Shown here piece by piece: positions 10,880 through 22,057 of a stretch of DNA of 64,000 nt. The stretch lies in the NCBI GenBank assembly GCA_934045075.1, contig OW203730.1, positions 13,324,505 to 13,388,504 on the forward strand, read 5' to 3'. This stretch comes from Yponomeuta sedellus. Its lineage: Eukaryota > Arthropoda > Insecta > Lepidoptera > Yponomeutidae. The position numbers were made by a program, and so were the translations under genes. Each line of letters opens with the position of its first letter. Position 1 is the stretch's first letter. The notes below the pieces were generated by a model. That model was not told the DNA's origin and made no database searches. It worked only from the letters and a program-made list of their open reading frames with translations.

Positions 10880-12774
10880 ATTTTAATGTCATAAAGTTAC
10901 TTCTTTTCTACGCCATGCTAGTACGAGTATAAGCTACTCGAAATGCTAATCCTGCGCAGACGTAATCGCGGGCACCAGCAAGTGTACAATTGAGTATTCT
11001 TTATCTATCTACATCGGAAAATGAAGAAGATAGTGGCGCGATGGAGTCGCCTGATTATTTCATCTGTTAGGAGCGGCTTCCAGACTACCCGAGATTAATT
11101 CACGCTTTACGGACGATTATTTACGCTATTACTAGTAAGATATACGTAAAACAAAGGCCATTGTGTAGAGCACGGGCCCGGGCGCCGCGTGCTGCTTTCA
11201 ATAGCCGATAATTACATCGCAATCAGCCGTAATGAACGCTATAAGTACAATATTGAGCAGCGTCTTCGCTGTGAATACTGTAAGGGCTAATTGCAACTAA
11301 CCGCGACACGACGTGTAATCGGTAAACTTAACGCGCTGTCAATGGTAATGCGACGCCCGGGATTTTTCTTTTTTGTTCAATAGTAGCACATAGGTGATAC
11401 AGCAAGATAAAAGGCTAGCCTCGATTATTATTTTAATAGCGAAATACCCAATAGCTGATCATTCTAAACTAAGCAGGCGGGGCCCTAATTCTATAATGTG
11501 ACACACTGTGAAGTACAGTCCGTTAGCTTTTAAAATTTACCTCGGCTACTATTGGATAGAAACGGCTATATTCGTGTAATAGAAATATCGGAACTAATAT
11601 AACACTTAACTTTTCAAAATTGTGAAGAAAAATTTTATACAGAGCAGGAAGTAGTATAACACTCGTGTGTTTTCGGCGAAAACCTACTTTAGAGCCCGAG
11701 GTATATTCTAAAAGCTAACAGACTGTACCGAGGTTGGCTTCGCAGTTAGGTTTTTTTTATTTTTAAAATTTAAAATTTTTCGGAGCCTAAAGTGAAGGTT
11801 TTTAGGTGTTTGGTTCGTATGCATGTAAGCGTGTTCTTATCTATGTAGGTATATCCGTTTATATGGTACCCTGTGATTTATTCTGTCAATGACTGTTGGT
11901 AAAATATGGCACTAGTCAGATACCGAATAAACCTACCAACACAAATTCAAAGGCCTGAGCTATGTTTTAATTTTAACGTGTGCCCAGTTAAGGTATGACC
12001 GTTTAGGAGCTAACGGTTAATTGAAATTGCAAGGCATTGGATAAGCCTTTTCGAGTTGACCACTACTTTGTTTCTTACTGAAATAGGTAAGTAATACTGG
12101 TAGGCGCTACTTTTTAAGGCTGCATGTATCAGGAATCGATCTCCATTCTCCATAATATTAGCACTGGCTACGCTCATTACTATTAGAGCCGGAAGAAAAT
12201 TTCCTGGTTCGTAGAAGCGACACGTCTGGCAAAAAAGTAGTTTGCATGGGAGTAGATTAATATTCTAATGACAAATATCATCGTCTTGCACTGAGCGTGT
12301 GAAAGGAACAGTGTAAACTTAGGGATAATAAAACGAAAGGAAACTCACAAAAAGGATTTTATAGCAGAAAACATCGTTTGTTTGCTAGTTACCACAAGAG
12401 TTGTACACCAATAATTGACGTACTTAACAGTTTCGTGTCGCAATGTTTTAATTCGAAGTAGCGCAGAAGATGCGACTTAATTAGCGTTACATGTTAAATA
12501 TACTAGTCCATTTTCAGAGCTAGATTGTTTTAAGCAAAAATAAAAAAAAAGTCCAAAATTTATCTTTGCAATTTTGTAACTTTTATACCCGTGTGACATC
12601 TTTTTTTTTAAATTGGTATGGCGTTGCTATTTGAAAATAAATTTGATACAGCAAACGCTGAAATTGTATCATTGTCACGCGCACACTCCTTCCTTCCCAG
12701 TATGGACTACAGCTTATGTGAAAGTACGATTCCTAATTCGAATCCTAGTTTGGGAGCCAGTAACCATCATTGTA
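10880..12774. other. Non-coding; CpG-rich unique patch 11080-11360
   Basis: No gene seen. The segment at about 11080-11360 is markedly richer in CG dinucleotides (GCACGGGCCCGGGCGCCGCG) than its surroundings and holds no recognised repeat, which fits a regulatory element or a cryptic exon. Confidence 0.4.
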
Positions 12775-12832
12775 ACCCTGTTTTACAATAAAGTTTTTTC
12801 ATTTCATTTCATTCCTATGTGAGACATAGGAA
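12775..12832 (+). repeat. Retroposon 3' end: AATAAA, (TTTCA)n tail, palindrome
   Basis: CCTGTTTTACAATAAAG is followed by TTTTTTCATTTCATTTCATT, a pentanucleotide tail typical of insect non-LTR 3' ends. Immediately after it ATTCCTATGT-GAG-ACATAGGAAT is a perfect 10-bp inverted repeat with a 3-nt spacer. No coding part is recognisable upstream. Confidence 0.45.
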
Positions 12833-13837
12833 TAAACCCTTATTACTCAAATTATATATATTTTGAGTTTTGATACCTCTCTGAGTAGGAAATAAATTAC
12901 TTACTTACACATTATTTTATAATTTTTGTTATGTCAGCATATTTCATTCATTGACTTCTACTTCTCTACTCAACATAATAAGTCTCCATGCTAGAGTCAG
13001 CGATTTGACTTCTCTCGCATCTTCTTTCCCTTCTTTGACGTTAAAACTGTCGATGGACGTTTCCTCTTTATACGTCACTCTCGAGAAACAAGCCGCCCGG
13101 TCTACTTATATATCTTTATTGATATTAATGATTTTTGTGCAATATAGTGAAACAAACTACTCTGGGTGAGATATGTAATTTTGTAGGTTCTTGTGGTCTT
13201 CATTTTCAACAAATTATAAATTACCAGCGAACAAAGATACAAAATGTATCTTAGCTAACCGAGTGATAACAGCGACAGATAAAACTCTTATGGTTTTCGC
13301 CCGCTGCTAGAATAAGTACTTAAGTTGTACGTTGTGCCTATATGAAAAGGATAAAAAAACAATGATTTTAGATTTCATTTTTCTGGTTCAGCTATATTTG
13401 CCATCTCTCACTCTCTGTTTTATTCTTCAGAATGTTTCTTAAGAAATTTATTTTCATATAAGTTCGCCTTTGTACATCAACACTTACCTGTTATTTAAGT
13501 TTTTTCTGTCTCGAAATTTTTGAGCAATAAAGCGTAACAAACAAACAAATATTACCATCACAAAATTAAACGAACAACTTTCTAAGATTTGTGTTTGAAA
13601 ATGGCGAATCCAGTTGAGGAATCCCAATCGATTGTTCGCATATAGCCTTGGACAATAATGCCTACGCGCGGAATGATCTTAAGGGACGAGCAGTGTGGGT
13701 GTGCCCCATAAATAATCTCGGCTTCTGTGAGCTACAATGATTCCTAGCGAGATGTATTTGAATAATAGATACTAAACGAGAGTTAGAACGCACAAAACAG
13801 ACTTCTACGTCGGTAAAGTCGGTAAACCCAATATAAT
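12833..13837. other. Non-coding AT-rich DNA
   Basis: No gene or repeat that I can support. A possible retroposon end (GAGCAATAAAGCGTAACAAA) lies near 13523. Confidence 0.45.
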
Positions 13838-14196
13838 CATCATCGGCCTACGTTTGTCCACTGCTGGACATAGGCCTCTCCCATTGCACGCCACTGAGCA
13901 CGTTCCTCGGCTACTCTCATCCAGCTCTTGCCAGCCGCCCTGCGAAGATCATCGCTCCACCGATTCTGAGGACGTCATACACTATGCTTACCGATCCGCG
14001 GTCTCCACTCAAGAACTCTTCTACCCCATCGCTTATCAGTTCTTCGGGTGATATGGCCGGCCCACTGCCACTTCAGCATGCTAATTCGGTGGGCTATGTC
14101 GGTGACTTTGGTTCTCTGTCGGATGACTTCGTTTCGAATTCGATCTTTCAGAGAAACCCTAGCATAGCCCTTTCCATAGCACGCTGAGCGACCCAA
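13838..14196 (-). pseudogene. RTE-type non-LTR retrotransposon, 3' terminal ~110 codons
   Basis: On the minus strand the segment encodes YGKGYARVSLKDRIRNEVIR, then ISMLKWQWAGHITRRTDKRW, WRPRIGKHSV, and in a second frame RPQNRWSDDLRRAAGKSWMR, and RAQWRAMGEAYVQQWTNVGR before a stop. This is the conserved C-terminal tail after the RT domain of lepidopteran RTE elements. One frameshift separates the two halves. It ends at a GATGATGATT-like tail at about 13838-13846, the usual RTE 3' terminus, so the copy is 5'-truncated. Confidence 0.93.
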
Positions 14197-14430
14197 TATA
14201 AGCTGAGTATAAACTCGAAAAAAACAACGTTATCGAACACGTTTTTATTCGTACAAACCACGGAATCGATGTAATTGTACGTATATTATATTGATTTGTA
14301 AGGCGGCAATGTATCGATCATAACCATTCGCTGACAAATATACGTGGGTAAAAAAATTGTTAATTGTCATAGCTAAGATGTTTTTAACCTACTGCTACGG
14401 CGCCCAAAAGGAGGGTGTGTATCTGTCTGT

Positions 14431-14433
<3 letters not shown>

Positions 14434-14471
<38 letters not shown>

Positions 14472-14476
14472 TGTGT
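14434..14476. repeat. (GT)n microsatellite
   Basis: An alternating TG run of about 43 bp has one TA interruption. It is a potential Z-DNA-forming tract and is likely polymorphic. Confidence 0.95.
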
Positions 14477-16018
14477 AAAAGTGAAATAAAAATGGCAGGC
14501 TGCACCCAAATGTAACAATGCAACTCCTTGCAAGGTATCTAGGTTGGTCCCCTAGTTGTTAATGCTGTTATTTTCCAATCAGGCGTTGTTGCTTTATTTG
14601 TTTATTTTTAATTTCAGTGTGTTTTATATATTTATGTGAAGTATAGAAATAAGGTAAAGGTAAAAATAGCTATGTACATATAATATGAGTACAAGATATT
14701 TTACAATTGGAGCGTTTTTTAATTAACCAGAATAAGGGAAATGAAAAATAAAACTTTTAAAGGTTTATCGTAGTTTCATTTTCAATGAGGCAACACAGGG
14801 TTATTAGTTCATTAGAATATATGGGAGTACTGGTGCAATGCCTTTATTGCCACGGTAAATGATAGTGAGGCGTAATAACAGTGAGCGTGCACCGTGTTGA
14901 CAAAGCCAAATTAAGAACAGAATCAAAAGTCTCGTCTACAATTAAATGCGGTTAAGAGTTTGTTAACTACATGGGGTCCAGTAATAAACCATAATTCAGG
15001 CTATTTCAGATCGTCCTTTTGTAGAAAAATATCTGAAACCTCATATCAGTGGTAATGAAATCATTAAATCATTGTTCCACAACTTTACACTACAATTAAC
15101 TGGGGTTCTTGAAGTCAAAAGCAAACCCTGGAGATGCTAAACAGACTGAATAATAATTATGTTTAGAAACTTAGCTTTTTATTACGGTAGCCGAGGATAT
15201 GCAATAAAATAGAAGACTTATTTAAGTTAAATAACATCCGCCGGAGGAGATGGAGCTTTATATTGGATGCAAACTAACTAGCTACTGGGTCTAACTAAAA
15301 CGATAATGGCTTTACAGTCACCTAACTAAGTTATACCTAAGATAAGCCGGAAAAAAACTTAATAAGTATAACAACAAAACCAACAAACATACGCTGAATA
15401 ATTGCAGAAGACATGCAACTCAACTAACCCATCAAATCAATAATAAAGATATCACAATCTTAAATTTGACATTTGACACAAAAATTTGCCGATTATACAA
15501 TAGGAGCGATTTAGTTGTTTTCCTACACAATGACTTTTTTTTGTTGAATAGCATAGTTCAATGATTCTTTGGGAGTCAAAAAAGCATGAGTTTTGTTCTG
15601 GTTGTTTGCACTTGCTGTATTGTTTGTCCTGCTTAATTAGAGGCAATCATCTGGTAACAATATAACGTATACGGCAGTCAGGCCATTACTTATATCGTGA
15701 TGGACAATGGGAACCGAAATGTAGGTAAAGAAAGGGTTGCTTTCACCATAAAGAATTATATCATCTTGGGAAATCCTAGCCTTGGCTAGTACTTTTTATA
15801 TCATGTTAGTTCTTAAGGAAGTTCGTCATAAACCGTCTATTAAGTCGGAATTCTTGAACAATAATTGCGACTCGAATGAGACCGAGAAAGACAATTCTGC
15901 ATGTAAGTGACAATAAAAGTGAAAGTATTAAAACCTAATGGCCACCGTTGTCACACGACGTCTGTACTTTTCCTTTACCTGTGACCTTAGGAAAGCTGGG
16001 GTTCCAAATAAATAACAC
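14477..16018. other. Non-coding AT-rich DNA up to the DIRS element
   Basis: No gene or repeat that I can support. The left flank of the DIRS element (about 15990-16018) is ordinary AT-rich sequence. Confidence 0.45.
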
Positions 16019-16028
16019 ATTATACTCG

Positions 16029-16197
16029 TGCTTCGTTCGAAGAGATTAGTAACCTGAAATAAACTGAATAATATATGTAGTAACACGCAAGTGACACCAC
16101 CCATGCACTAAGTTAGGAGAATTATAATATTTTCCCGATCCCGTTCAGAAACGTTTAATGTGGGTACGCCGCACGACTCTGGCCCGGTATTGTCATT
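16029..16197 (+). repeat. DIRS left inverted terminal repeat
   Basis: The segment runs TGCTTCGTTCGAAGAG to GGCCCGGTATTGTCATT and is repeated in inverse orientation at 19542-19710, essentially identical over 169 bp. Inside it a second short palindrome TTCGTTCGAA is seen near the outer end. Near-identity of the two arms despite a heavily mutated interior is notable. Confidence 0.95.
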
Positions 16198-16415
16198 CAC
16201 GTTTTAGTGCGCAACCACTCACCACGCGTTTTCGCACTCTATTCTTTTATACATCACCAGAAATTAATTCTGCTGCCGCAATTGTAACTGAAGTTATCGA
16301 CACTGCGCCTCAAAATGAACCCACCACTGTGGGTGACACAATTGTAGGCGACGAAGTAGATCACGATCTTTTGGAAACCTTCGCACTATCCACCGAAGCA
16401 ACCTACCGGCGTTAG
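16158..16415 (+). pseudogene. DIRS ORF1 (gag-like) remnant
   Basis: An 85-codon ORF starts within the left inverted repeat (MWVRRTTLARYCHSRF) and continues into an acidic stretch (VGDEVDHDLLETFAL). Position just inside the left terminal repeat is where DIRS elements carry their gag-like ORF. The size is far below a complete one and no zinc knuckle is seen, so the rest has been deleted. Assignment is by position and not by a recognised domain. Confidence 0.5.
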
Positions 16416-16423
16416 ACCCGGTA

Positions 16424-17190
16424 AAGTATGCTGGTCAATTGTGTAAATATTACTACCAGTGTTGGCTTATAACAAGTGATTTAACGGTACTTTCCTGGGT
16501 AGAGGGATATAAAATTTAATTTTCTAGACCAGTTTTTCCAGAAATATCCCCCTTAAAGTGTTCCGTACACTGAAACTGAAAACTGCTTACTATCGTGTAA
16601 TGCCTGGTTTATATCTAGCGTTTTTTCTGCGGCCTACACCGAACGGAAAAATGAGGTTTATGTTTAATCTGAAGAACTTGAATAAATAATAACAAATAAC
16701 TTGAATTTATAATAACAAGCCATTTCAATCTAGAAGACTTCCGTGCAGCAGTCAAACTGCCTAGCAGTCCCGATATGCCGTATCGCTAATAAAGATCTGA
16801 AAGATGCATAATATCTTCTAGTAAAAATACAAAAACAGTCTAAAAAATACCTATGCTCAATTGAGTTTATAAACTTTTCGAATTGAACGTTCTGCCATTT
16901 GGTTTAAGCACGGCTCCATACGTGTTTACAAAAATTACAAAGTTTATCATAAAATTGCTTCGAAAAAGTGGGTATATTTCTACAGTATAAACGAGCTACT
17001 TCGGTCAACTATACAATTAATTAAATTACTGACATCTCTCGGATTCATCGTGAACAAAGACAAAAGTAACCTTACATCATTAAAATTTTGCGAATTTCTT
17101 GGTTATGTCAGAGATTCATCATCGTTTCATATCTCTCTGGCAAATGATAAAACGACAAAGATAAAAAACGAAATATTGAAGATTTGAACC
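16424..17190 (+). pseudogene. DIRS reverse transcriptase remnant
   Basis: Motifs appear in the correct order but in shifting frames. ITSDLTVLSWVEGYKI (about 16472-16516) is the DIRS pre-RT motif. It is followed by TPNGKMRFMFNLKNLNK (about 16636), HFNLEDFRAAVKLP (about 16721), NVLPFGLSTAPYVFTK (about 16884), then SLGFIVNKDKSNLTSLKF (about 17035) and CEFLGYV. The YxDD catalytic box expected between the last two is not readable; the sequence there is disrupted near 16975. In-frame stops and indels make it inactive. It would have copied the element RNA. Confidence 0.92.
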
Positions 17191-17367
17191 TAAGGCGATG
17201 CAAAATTAGAAATTTTGCACAATTTCTAGGGTTGCTTATATCGGAATGTTTCTCGATAGCATATGTCATGCTGTATATAAAAGATCTAGAGAGACATAAA
17301 TTATTAAGCTTGAAAGGTCATGAAGACTATTAACAGTATAATTATGACAATATTCTGACCATCCTCA

Positions 17368-18240
17368 TTGCAACCAGACTTACAGTGGTGGTTGCAAGCG
17401 GTTGACAGTTTTGTAATACGAACAGACGATTACAGCAGAGAATTTTTTACTGACGCCTCAACTACAGGGTGGGGCGCAGCGTGTGAGAATGATACCGCGA
17501 GTGGAGTGTGGTCGCAAGAGGATAAAAATAAACACATACGAGTTAGAGCTTTTTCCAGTTTTTTTTTCGGTCTTAAAATAATCGGGAAATATTCTTGTAA
17601 TTGTCAAATACTCCTACGTATCGATAATTCCACAGCTATCGCGTATATTAACCGTATCGGTGGAGTACAGTTCCCCCATCTCACAAAAGTCACAATCCAT
17701 CTGGCAATGGCGCGACCATACACGCTGAAAGTCCTCAGAAAACGATTTCCGCGGATGCCAAATCTCGGCGCGCTCATCCTGATATCGAATGAGAACTTTC
17801 TGCTAGCGTTTTTTTTTTTCAAAATATTGTTCACCAGTTTGTCAAACCCGAATTTGACTTACTTGCAAGCCGAATTAATGCAAAATGCACGGACAACGTA
17901 TCGTGGCACCGAGATCCAGATGCAACTGCTGTAAATGATTTTACGATAAATTGGTCTAACGCGTACTTCTACGCATTTCCTCTTTTTTGTAATCATACTC
18001 AAAGCATTGAGAAAAGTTATATCTGACCGAGCTACAGGTATTATGGTTGTACCTAAATGTCCTGCTCAGCCATGGTACCCCATTTTCCAAAGACTATTGT
18101 TCTCAAACACCATAGAGTTCTTACTTAATAAGGGTAATATAATTTCTCATTCCCTCAATCGCAGCATACAAGCGAGCTTTACCCTGGTTGTCGGAGTGTT
18201 GTGCAGTCAGCGCTTCTGCAATGCAGCCTCATCTATAGAT
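17368..18240 (+). pseudogene. DIRS RNase H plus downstream DIRS-specific domain
   Basis: A 188-codon ORF (17368-17934) carries the RNase H pattern: FFTDASTTGWGA with the first catalytic Asp, then GVWSQEDKNKHIRVRA, and LLRIDNSTAIAYINRIGGVQ, where the IDN is another acidic site. After a frameshift the typical DIRS extension follows in another frame: FDLLASRINAKC, VSWHRDPDATAVNDF, NWSNAYFYAFP (about 17851-17983), then DRATGIMVVPKCPAQPWYP (about 18025). A poly-T run near 17810 probably caused one frameshift. It is non-functional. Confidence 0.92.
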
Positions 18241-19085
18241 ATTATGATAGAATCATTACCAGACAACTCATATAAACAATACGATATCGCGTTAAAGCGA
18301 TGATTCCAATTTTGCTCAAAAAATAATATTGACATCTATGAGGCATCGGTTCCCATTGTTGATTGTTTTCTTACTGAGGCTTTTAATCGAGGCAGTAAAT
18401 ATGGTACAATTCTTATAGATCAGCACTTGTCTTGATACAAGGGCCAAACATGTCTAACGATGAACAAACCTCAAGGTTTTTAGAGGCATATACTGACTGC
18501 GTCCGCCTCAACCCAAGTATAATGTCACATGGGACACATCTTTGGTATTAAATTACCTCGAACAACAAAGTCCTAAAGAAAGTTTAAATGTGACTTATGC
18601 TACGAGCACTTGTAACAGCCCATAGAGTTCTAACACTGTCCATAATTAACATTAAAAACATAGAAGTATTACCCACAAAGCTAATGATTTAAATCCCTGA
18701 TAAGTTAAAAACTTCTCAACTAGGTGTCAAACCACCAGTGTTAATTCTGCCTTTCTGTACAGACAATCCAGATAATATGCCCTTCAAAGCTTTGATTGCC
18801 TACTTAGAAAAAACTAAAACATTACGACGAAACATTGTTAGCCTTTTTTTTTAGAAGTTACAGAAAACTTATAGTGCTGTTACAGTTCAGTCGCTAAGCC
18901 GCTGGGTTAAGCCACCGCTAAACGCGTTTTATAAGACAGTGGAATCGATGTATCGATATTTACTGCCCATACGCGGCATGCCGCCACGTCTCGGGTTCGC
19001 CATGGTGGCGTCTCTGTTGGTCAGATTCGTAATACTGCTGGAGCGATACCTCCAGTACGTTCGGAAAATTCTACAATCTAAATAT
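18235..19085 (+). pseudogene. DIRS tyrosine recombinase remnant
   Basis: The N-terminal core-binding part reads ESLPDNSYKQYDIALKRWFQ with FCSKNNIDIYEASVPIVDCF across one stop (about 18246-18370). Later come the HTWDT-like region (about 18515), a degenerate LTTAHRV-type helix (about 18615), IPDKLKTSQLGVKPPVLILP (about 18690), RHAATSRVRHGGVSVGQIRN (about 18974), which corresponds to the recombinase H-x-x-R type motif region, and FGKFYN (about 19058) with a candidate catalytic Tyr. Tyrosine recombinases replace integrase in this class. Several stops and a poly-T run near 18842 break the frame. Confidence 0.9.
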
Positions 19086-19331
19086 ATCTAACAATGAACC
19101 TGCCTTAGCTACAGGCTGTGTTTAATGGAAGTCATTAATCTATGTTGATAAATCAATGTTTCTAAGATTATTATTGAATCTTCTAGCCTAAATAGTGTTC
19201 ACTATTTTACGTTTAGTAGAGATTATACGTGATCATTTTTCGTGATTACAATTAAAGTAAATAAAATAACAAATTTGTAAACATACAAACTGTTTTTGGC
19301 TATACATTTCCACAGCCTTAACTCTCAAGGT

Positions 19332-19470
19332 CTACATATATTATTCAGTTTATTTCAGGTTACTAATCTCGAGAACGAAGCACGAGTATAATTTATGATT
19401 AAACGAACTTACCTGTACGTGAAGTTCTATCATAATTATACAAAGTGCTTCGTTCGAAGAGATTAGTAAC
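19332..19470 (-). repeat. DIRS internal complementary region (ICR)
   Basis: Bases 19332-19392 are the reverse complement of the element's left end (16019 inward), and 19392-19470 are the reverse complement of its right end (19764 inward). They meet at 19392 with one shared T. The ICR thus encodes the joined termini, as required in the DIRS-1 replication model, where it templates closure of the circular intermediate. It locates both element ends to the base. Confidence 0.93.
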
Positions 19471-19541
19471 ACCCGCCCAGCCCTGTTGTACCCCAGTTGC
19501 TGCGGAAATGTGACTTGTCAAGTTGGTTTTACTCTAAACTT

Positions 19542-19764
19542 AATGACAATACCGGGCCAGAGTCGTGCGGCGTACCCACATTAAACGTTTCTGAACGGGA
19601 TCGGGAAAATATTATAATTCTCCTAACTTAGTGCATGGGTGGTGTCACTTGCGTGTTACTACATATATTATTCAGTTTATTTCAGGTTACTAATCTCTTC
19701 GAACGAAGCACTTTGTATAATTATGATAGAACTTCACGTACAGGTAAGTTCGTTTAATCATAAA
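19542..19764 (-). repeat. DIRS right inverted terminal repeat and extension
   Basis: The stretch 19542-19710 is the inverse of the left repeat, and 19711-19764 is a right-end extension not present on the left. The extension contains CAGGTAAGTT at about 19741, a perfect match to a 5' splice donor, in the element's sense orientation. Confidence 0.93.
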
Positions 19765-20284
19765 GTATATTCATTGTTATTAAAATTCCAATGGCTTATA
19801 CTACCTTTGTACTAATCGCAAGCGAAAGTTTGCGATTTCTTTGGTAAAGCTTGCGATAACAATTAAAGATTAGGAGACAGCAAACCTATTCTTACCAATT
19901 CTACCACTGTGAAATGGAATTATTTGAATTACTTAGTTTTCCACACTTTTTTTTCACGTGAATCGGGTCTTCGACTGTTCCGATATTTCTGTAGAAGTGT
20001 GTTGAAGACTGTGTCAAGCAAAGGTTTTCTCAACCTGAATTTTGGTCACTCTGTTGACCCGAATCCTCTCCGGGTGACCTGTCCATTTAAGCAGTTTCGA
20101 CTTGCATGTAACTAATTTACGGCCAAATAGCAAAATTTCACGTAAAATCTCTGAAAACGTCAGTGCTTTCTTGAAATTACCCTATTACCTCAGAAATATC
20201 CGAGGCAATCGCGAGGACAAAAATAGCTCTCCGAAAAGGGGGGTGTGTACCTAAACACGAAAATGCATCTATCGAGAGCTTGCA
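19765..20284. other. Non-coding AT-rich DNA
   Basis: No gene seen. Near 19826 a short imperfect inverted repeat is built on AATCGCAAGCG and TTTGCGATT. Confidence 0.45.
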
Positions 20285-20640
20285 AGGTGAAGGCGCGAGG
20301 CGGCCGACGTAGCGCGAGCCGCGAGCGCGGCATCTCTCTCCCTTTCACTCCCGGGTATGGCGCTCTCTATCCGTCCTTCGGCGAGTTGTTCCTCTTCTTC
20401 TTACAAGGTTAAGGTTACGTCAGACGTGTTATGTTATAACCGTTGGGGCGCGATGCGGCAAGTTCAGTGTCTCGCCGCTGCTGGCCGCGACGTCTTGCCC
20501 GCGACCACCGCGCTTGCTCCCTAGGACTGTGCCGCCCGCCTGTGCTAAAGCAGTGTATTGTATAGTTCTCCGGGTGTTGTTTGTTTGAACTGTCTCCTTC
20601 CACACGTGCGGTGGTTTCCTGTGTCTAAGGACGAGGTATG
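20285..20640 (+). promoter_or_regulatory. CpG-rich candidate promoter / non-coding first exon
   Basis: The segment switches abruptly from AT-rich to CpG-rich (GGCGCGAGGCGGCCGACGTA near 20290), with pyrimidine-rich stretches and no recognised repeat. It ends in AAGGACGAG|GTATGTTTTACC at about 20634, an acceptable 5' splice donor, after which the sequence is again AT-rich like an intron. This fits a 5'-UTR exon transcribed on the plus strand. No TATA box or certain initiator is seen and no coding frame is convincing. Confidence 0.3.
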
Positions 20641-21964
20641 TTTTACCTGAAGTCCTTTTTTTATTAACATTTCTCAGGACTTTTTTAAGTGTTTTTACGG
20701 ATTTTTCTTTACCTTCTAAGAAAACTGTTTGTGTAAATTTTGAAAGCTGTTACTTTTTGGCCTAGTATAAAAACTTTTAGGACCATTTAAGTAGTATTTG
20801 AACGCTCTGCTGATAACTAAAGAGCAGGAAACTTCTCTTCGGAAGTAATATAGTGCGAATTTCCAGTTCTACTAGAAGAAAAACTGATTAAAAACCAGAT
20901 TCTCCAGGATAAGTCGACTACAAGTGAATCTTGCTCAATAAACTGGTTTTATAAATATTTTATGGTGCATGCGGGCTCGGTGACTTGCACTTGCTATGTG
21001 AACGCCGGTAATTAACAGTTTAATCTTCTATGACATCGGGAAATGTATCCTGCCGAGAGCAGGAAAAAGTTTAGCCTTAACAAAGACAGATCCTAATTAA
21101 TGGATGGCTTTTACATCTCGTTAGGTAGAGCAATCTGTTTTGCTTTCAACCAAGGAAATACGAACAATTAAACAATAACAATATAGATAGCGCTGTTTCA
21201 TAAATAAACACTTAGTTATAAATTTCCGGATTTCATCAACAAAACAATAATAACGGAACAAATTCTTTACCTAGGAAATTCCCATAAAACTGCGCGATTC
21301 TGTGGGATTGGAAACCAATTATACGTAACAATGCCGCTAGGGAGGCTTCGGCGGAAAAATGAAGCGATACTGAGCTCCGTACCGTTAAGGTGCGCACGTC
21401 GCCGATCAGTTTTTGCGCATATACGAGAGGTTTTTGCCAATCTGACACAATTGGTTATGAGGAAAAAATGTTCCGGGAAAATTTTGAGAGTCACGAAACG
21501 TTTTACTTCCTCGAAATGCAAATTGATTGCCAATTTCTTAACACTCGAACGGGAGAAAAAATACTCAAGAGTAAATTGAGTTCGTGAAAGAATTTCCAAT
21601 AAGGATTCTTTCTAGTTGAATAAATCTTGTCAGAAATGTGATAATCTGGTACAAATAAATTTAATAGGAATAATAAGCGTCGTAGCGATAGTTCTTGTGG
21701 GAAGAGGCCACTTCCGCGGCTCGTCTTCAATCTTGTGCGGCGCGATAGGCTTCGATGGACACGGGAATAACGCGGGGCGCTCCAGTAGGGCTATATATAG
21801 AACCAGCTCACTCGCTTCCCGTAAATACTGATTTACGACTTTATTTACCGGCGTAAAGCTGAGCAGTTGCGTCAAGTTACGTTTAAATACATGGTTAAAA
21901 AATGCATAGTTAAATATAGAAATTAATTTGAAGTATATACAGAAGTATGTTAGAACTATACTAT
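20641..21964. other. Non-coding; TATA-like element near 21790
   Basis: No gene seen. Overlapping short ORFs at 21236-21875 lie on both strands and look incidental. At about 21788-21803 GGGCTATATATAGAACC is a strong TATA box in a locally GC-rich setting, which could support plus-strand initiation about 30 bp downstream. Confidence 0.35.
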
Positions 21965-22057
21965 TTTTATTTTTAATGCACTAACCCGTGCTAAGGACAA
22001 TTTTAAAAACCTATTTAGAGGCTAAAAATTACACCCATGCCAGGATTCGAACCCGCG
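21965..22057 (-). mobile_element. SINE family S2, 5'-truncated, minus
   Basis: On the minus strand: GCGGGTTCGAATCCTGGCAT, then TTTTAGCCTCTAAATAGG, then CTTAGCACGGGTTAGTGCAT. This is the B-box half and tail of the SINE seen complete at 35412-35858. The A-box half is missing. Confidence 0.85.

Larger units (their letters stand above)
16019..19764 (+). mobile_element. DIRS-type tyrosine-recombinase retrotransposon, decayed
   Basis: All the structural parts of a DIRS element are visible in order. They are a left terminal extension (16019-16028), a 169-bp inverted terminal repeat (16029-16197), RT (about 16424-17190), RNase H and the downstream DIRS-specific domain (about 17368-18235), a tyrosine recombinase (about 18235-19085), an internal complementary region (19332-19470), the right inverted repeat (19542-19710) and a 54-bp right extension (19711-19764). 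Stops, frameshifts and small deletions occur throughout, and most of the gag-like ORF is missing, so it is shorter (3.75 kb) than typical DIRS elements. The ends were set from the internal complementary region, which records the junction of both termini. DIRS elements integrate through the recombinase as DNA circles without target duplication, and I see none. Confidence 0.94.
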
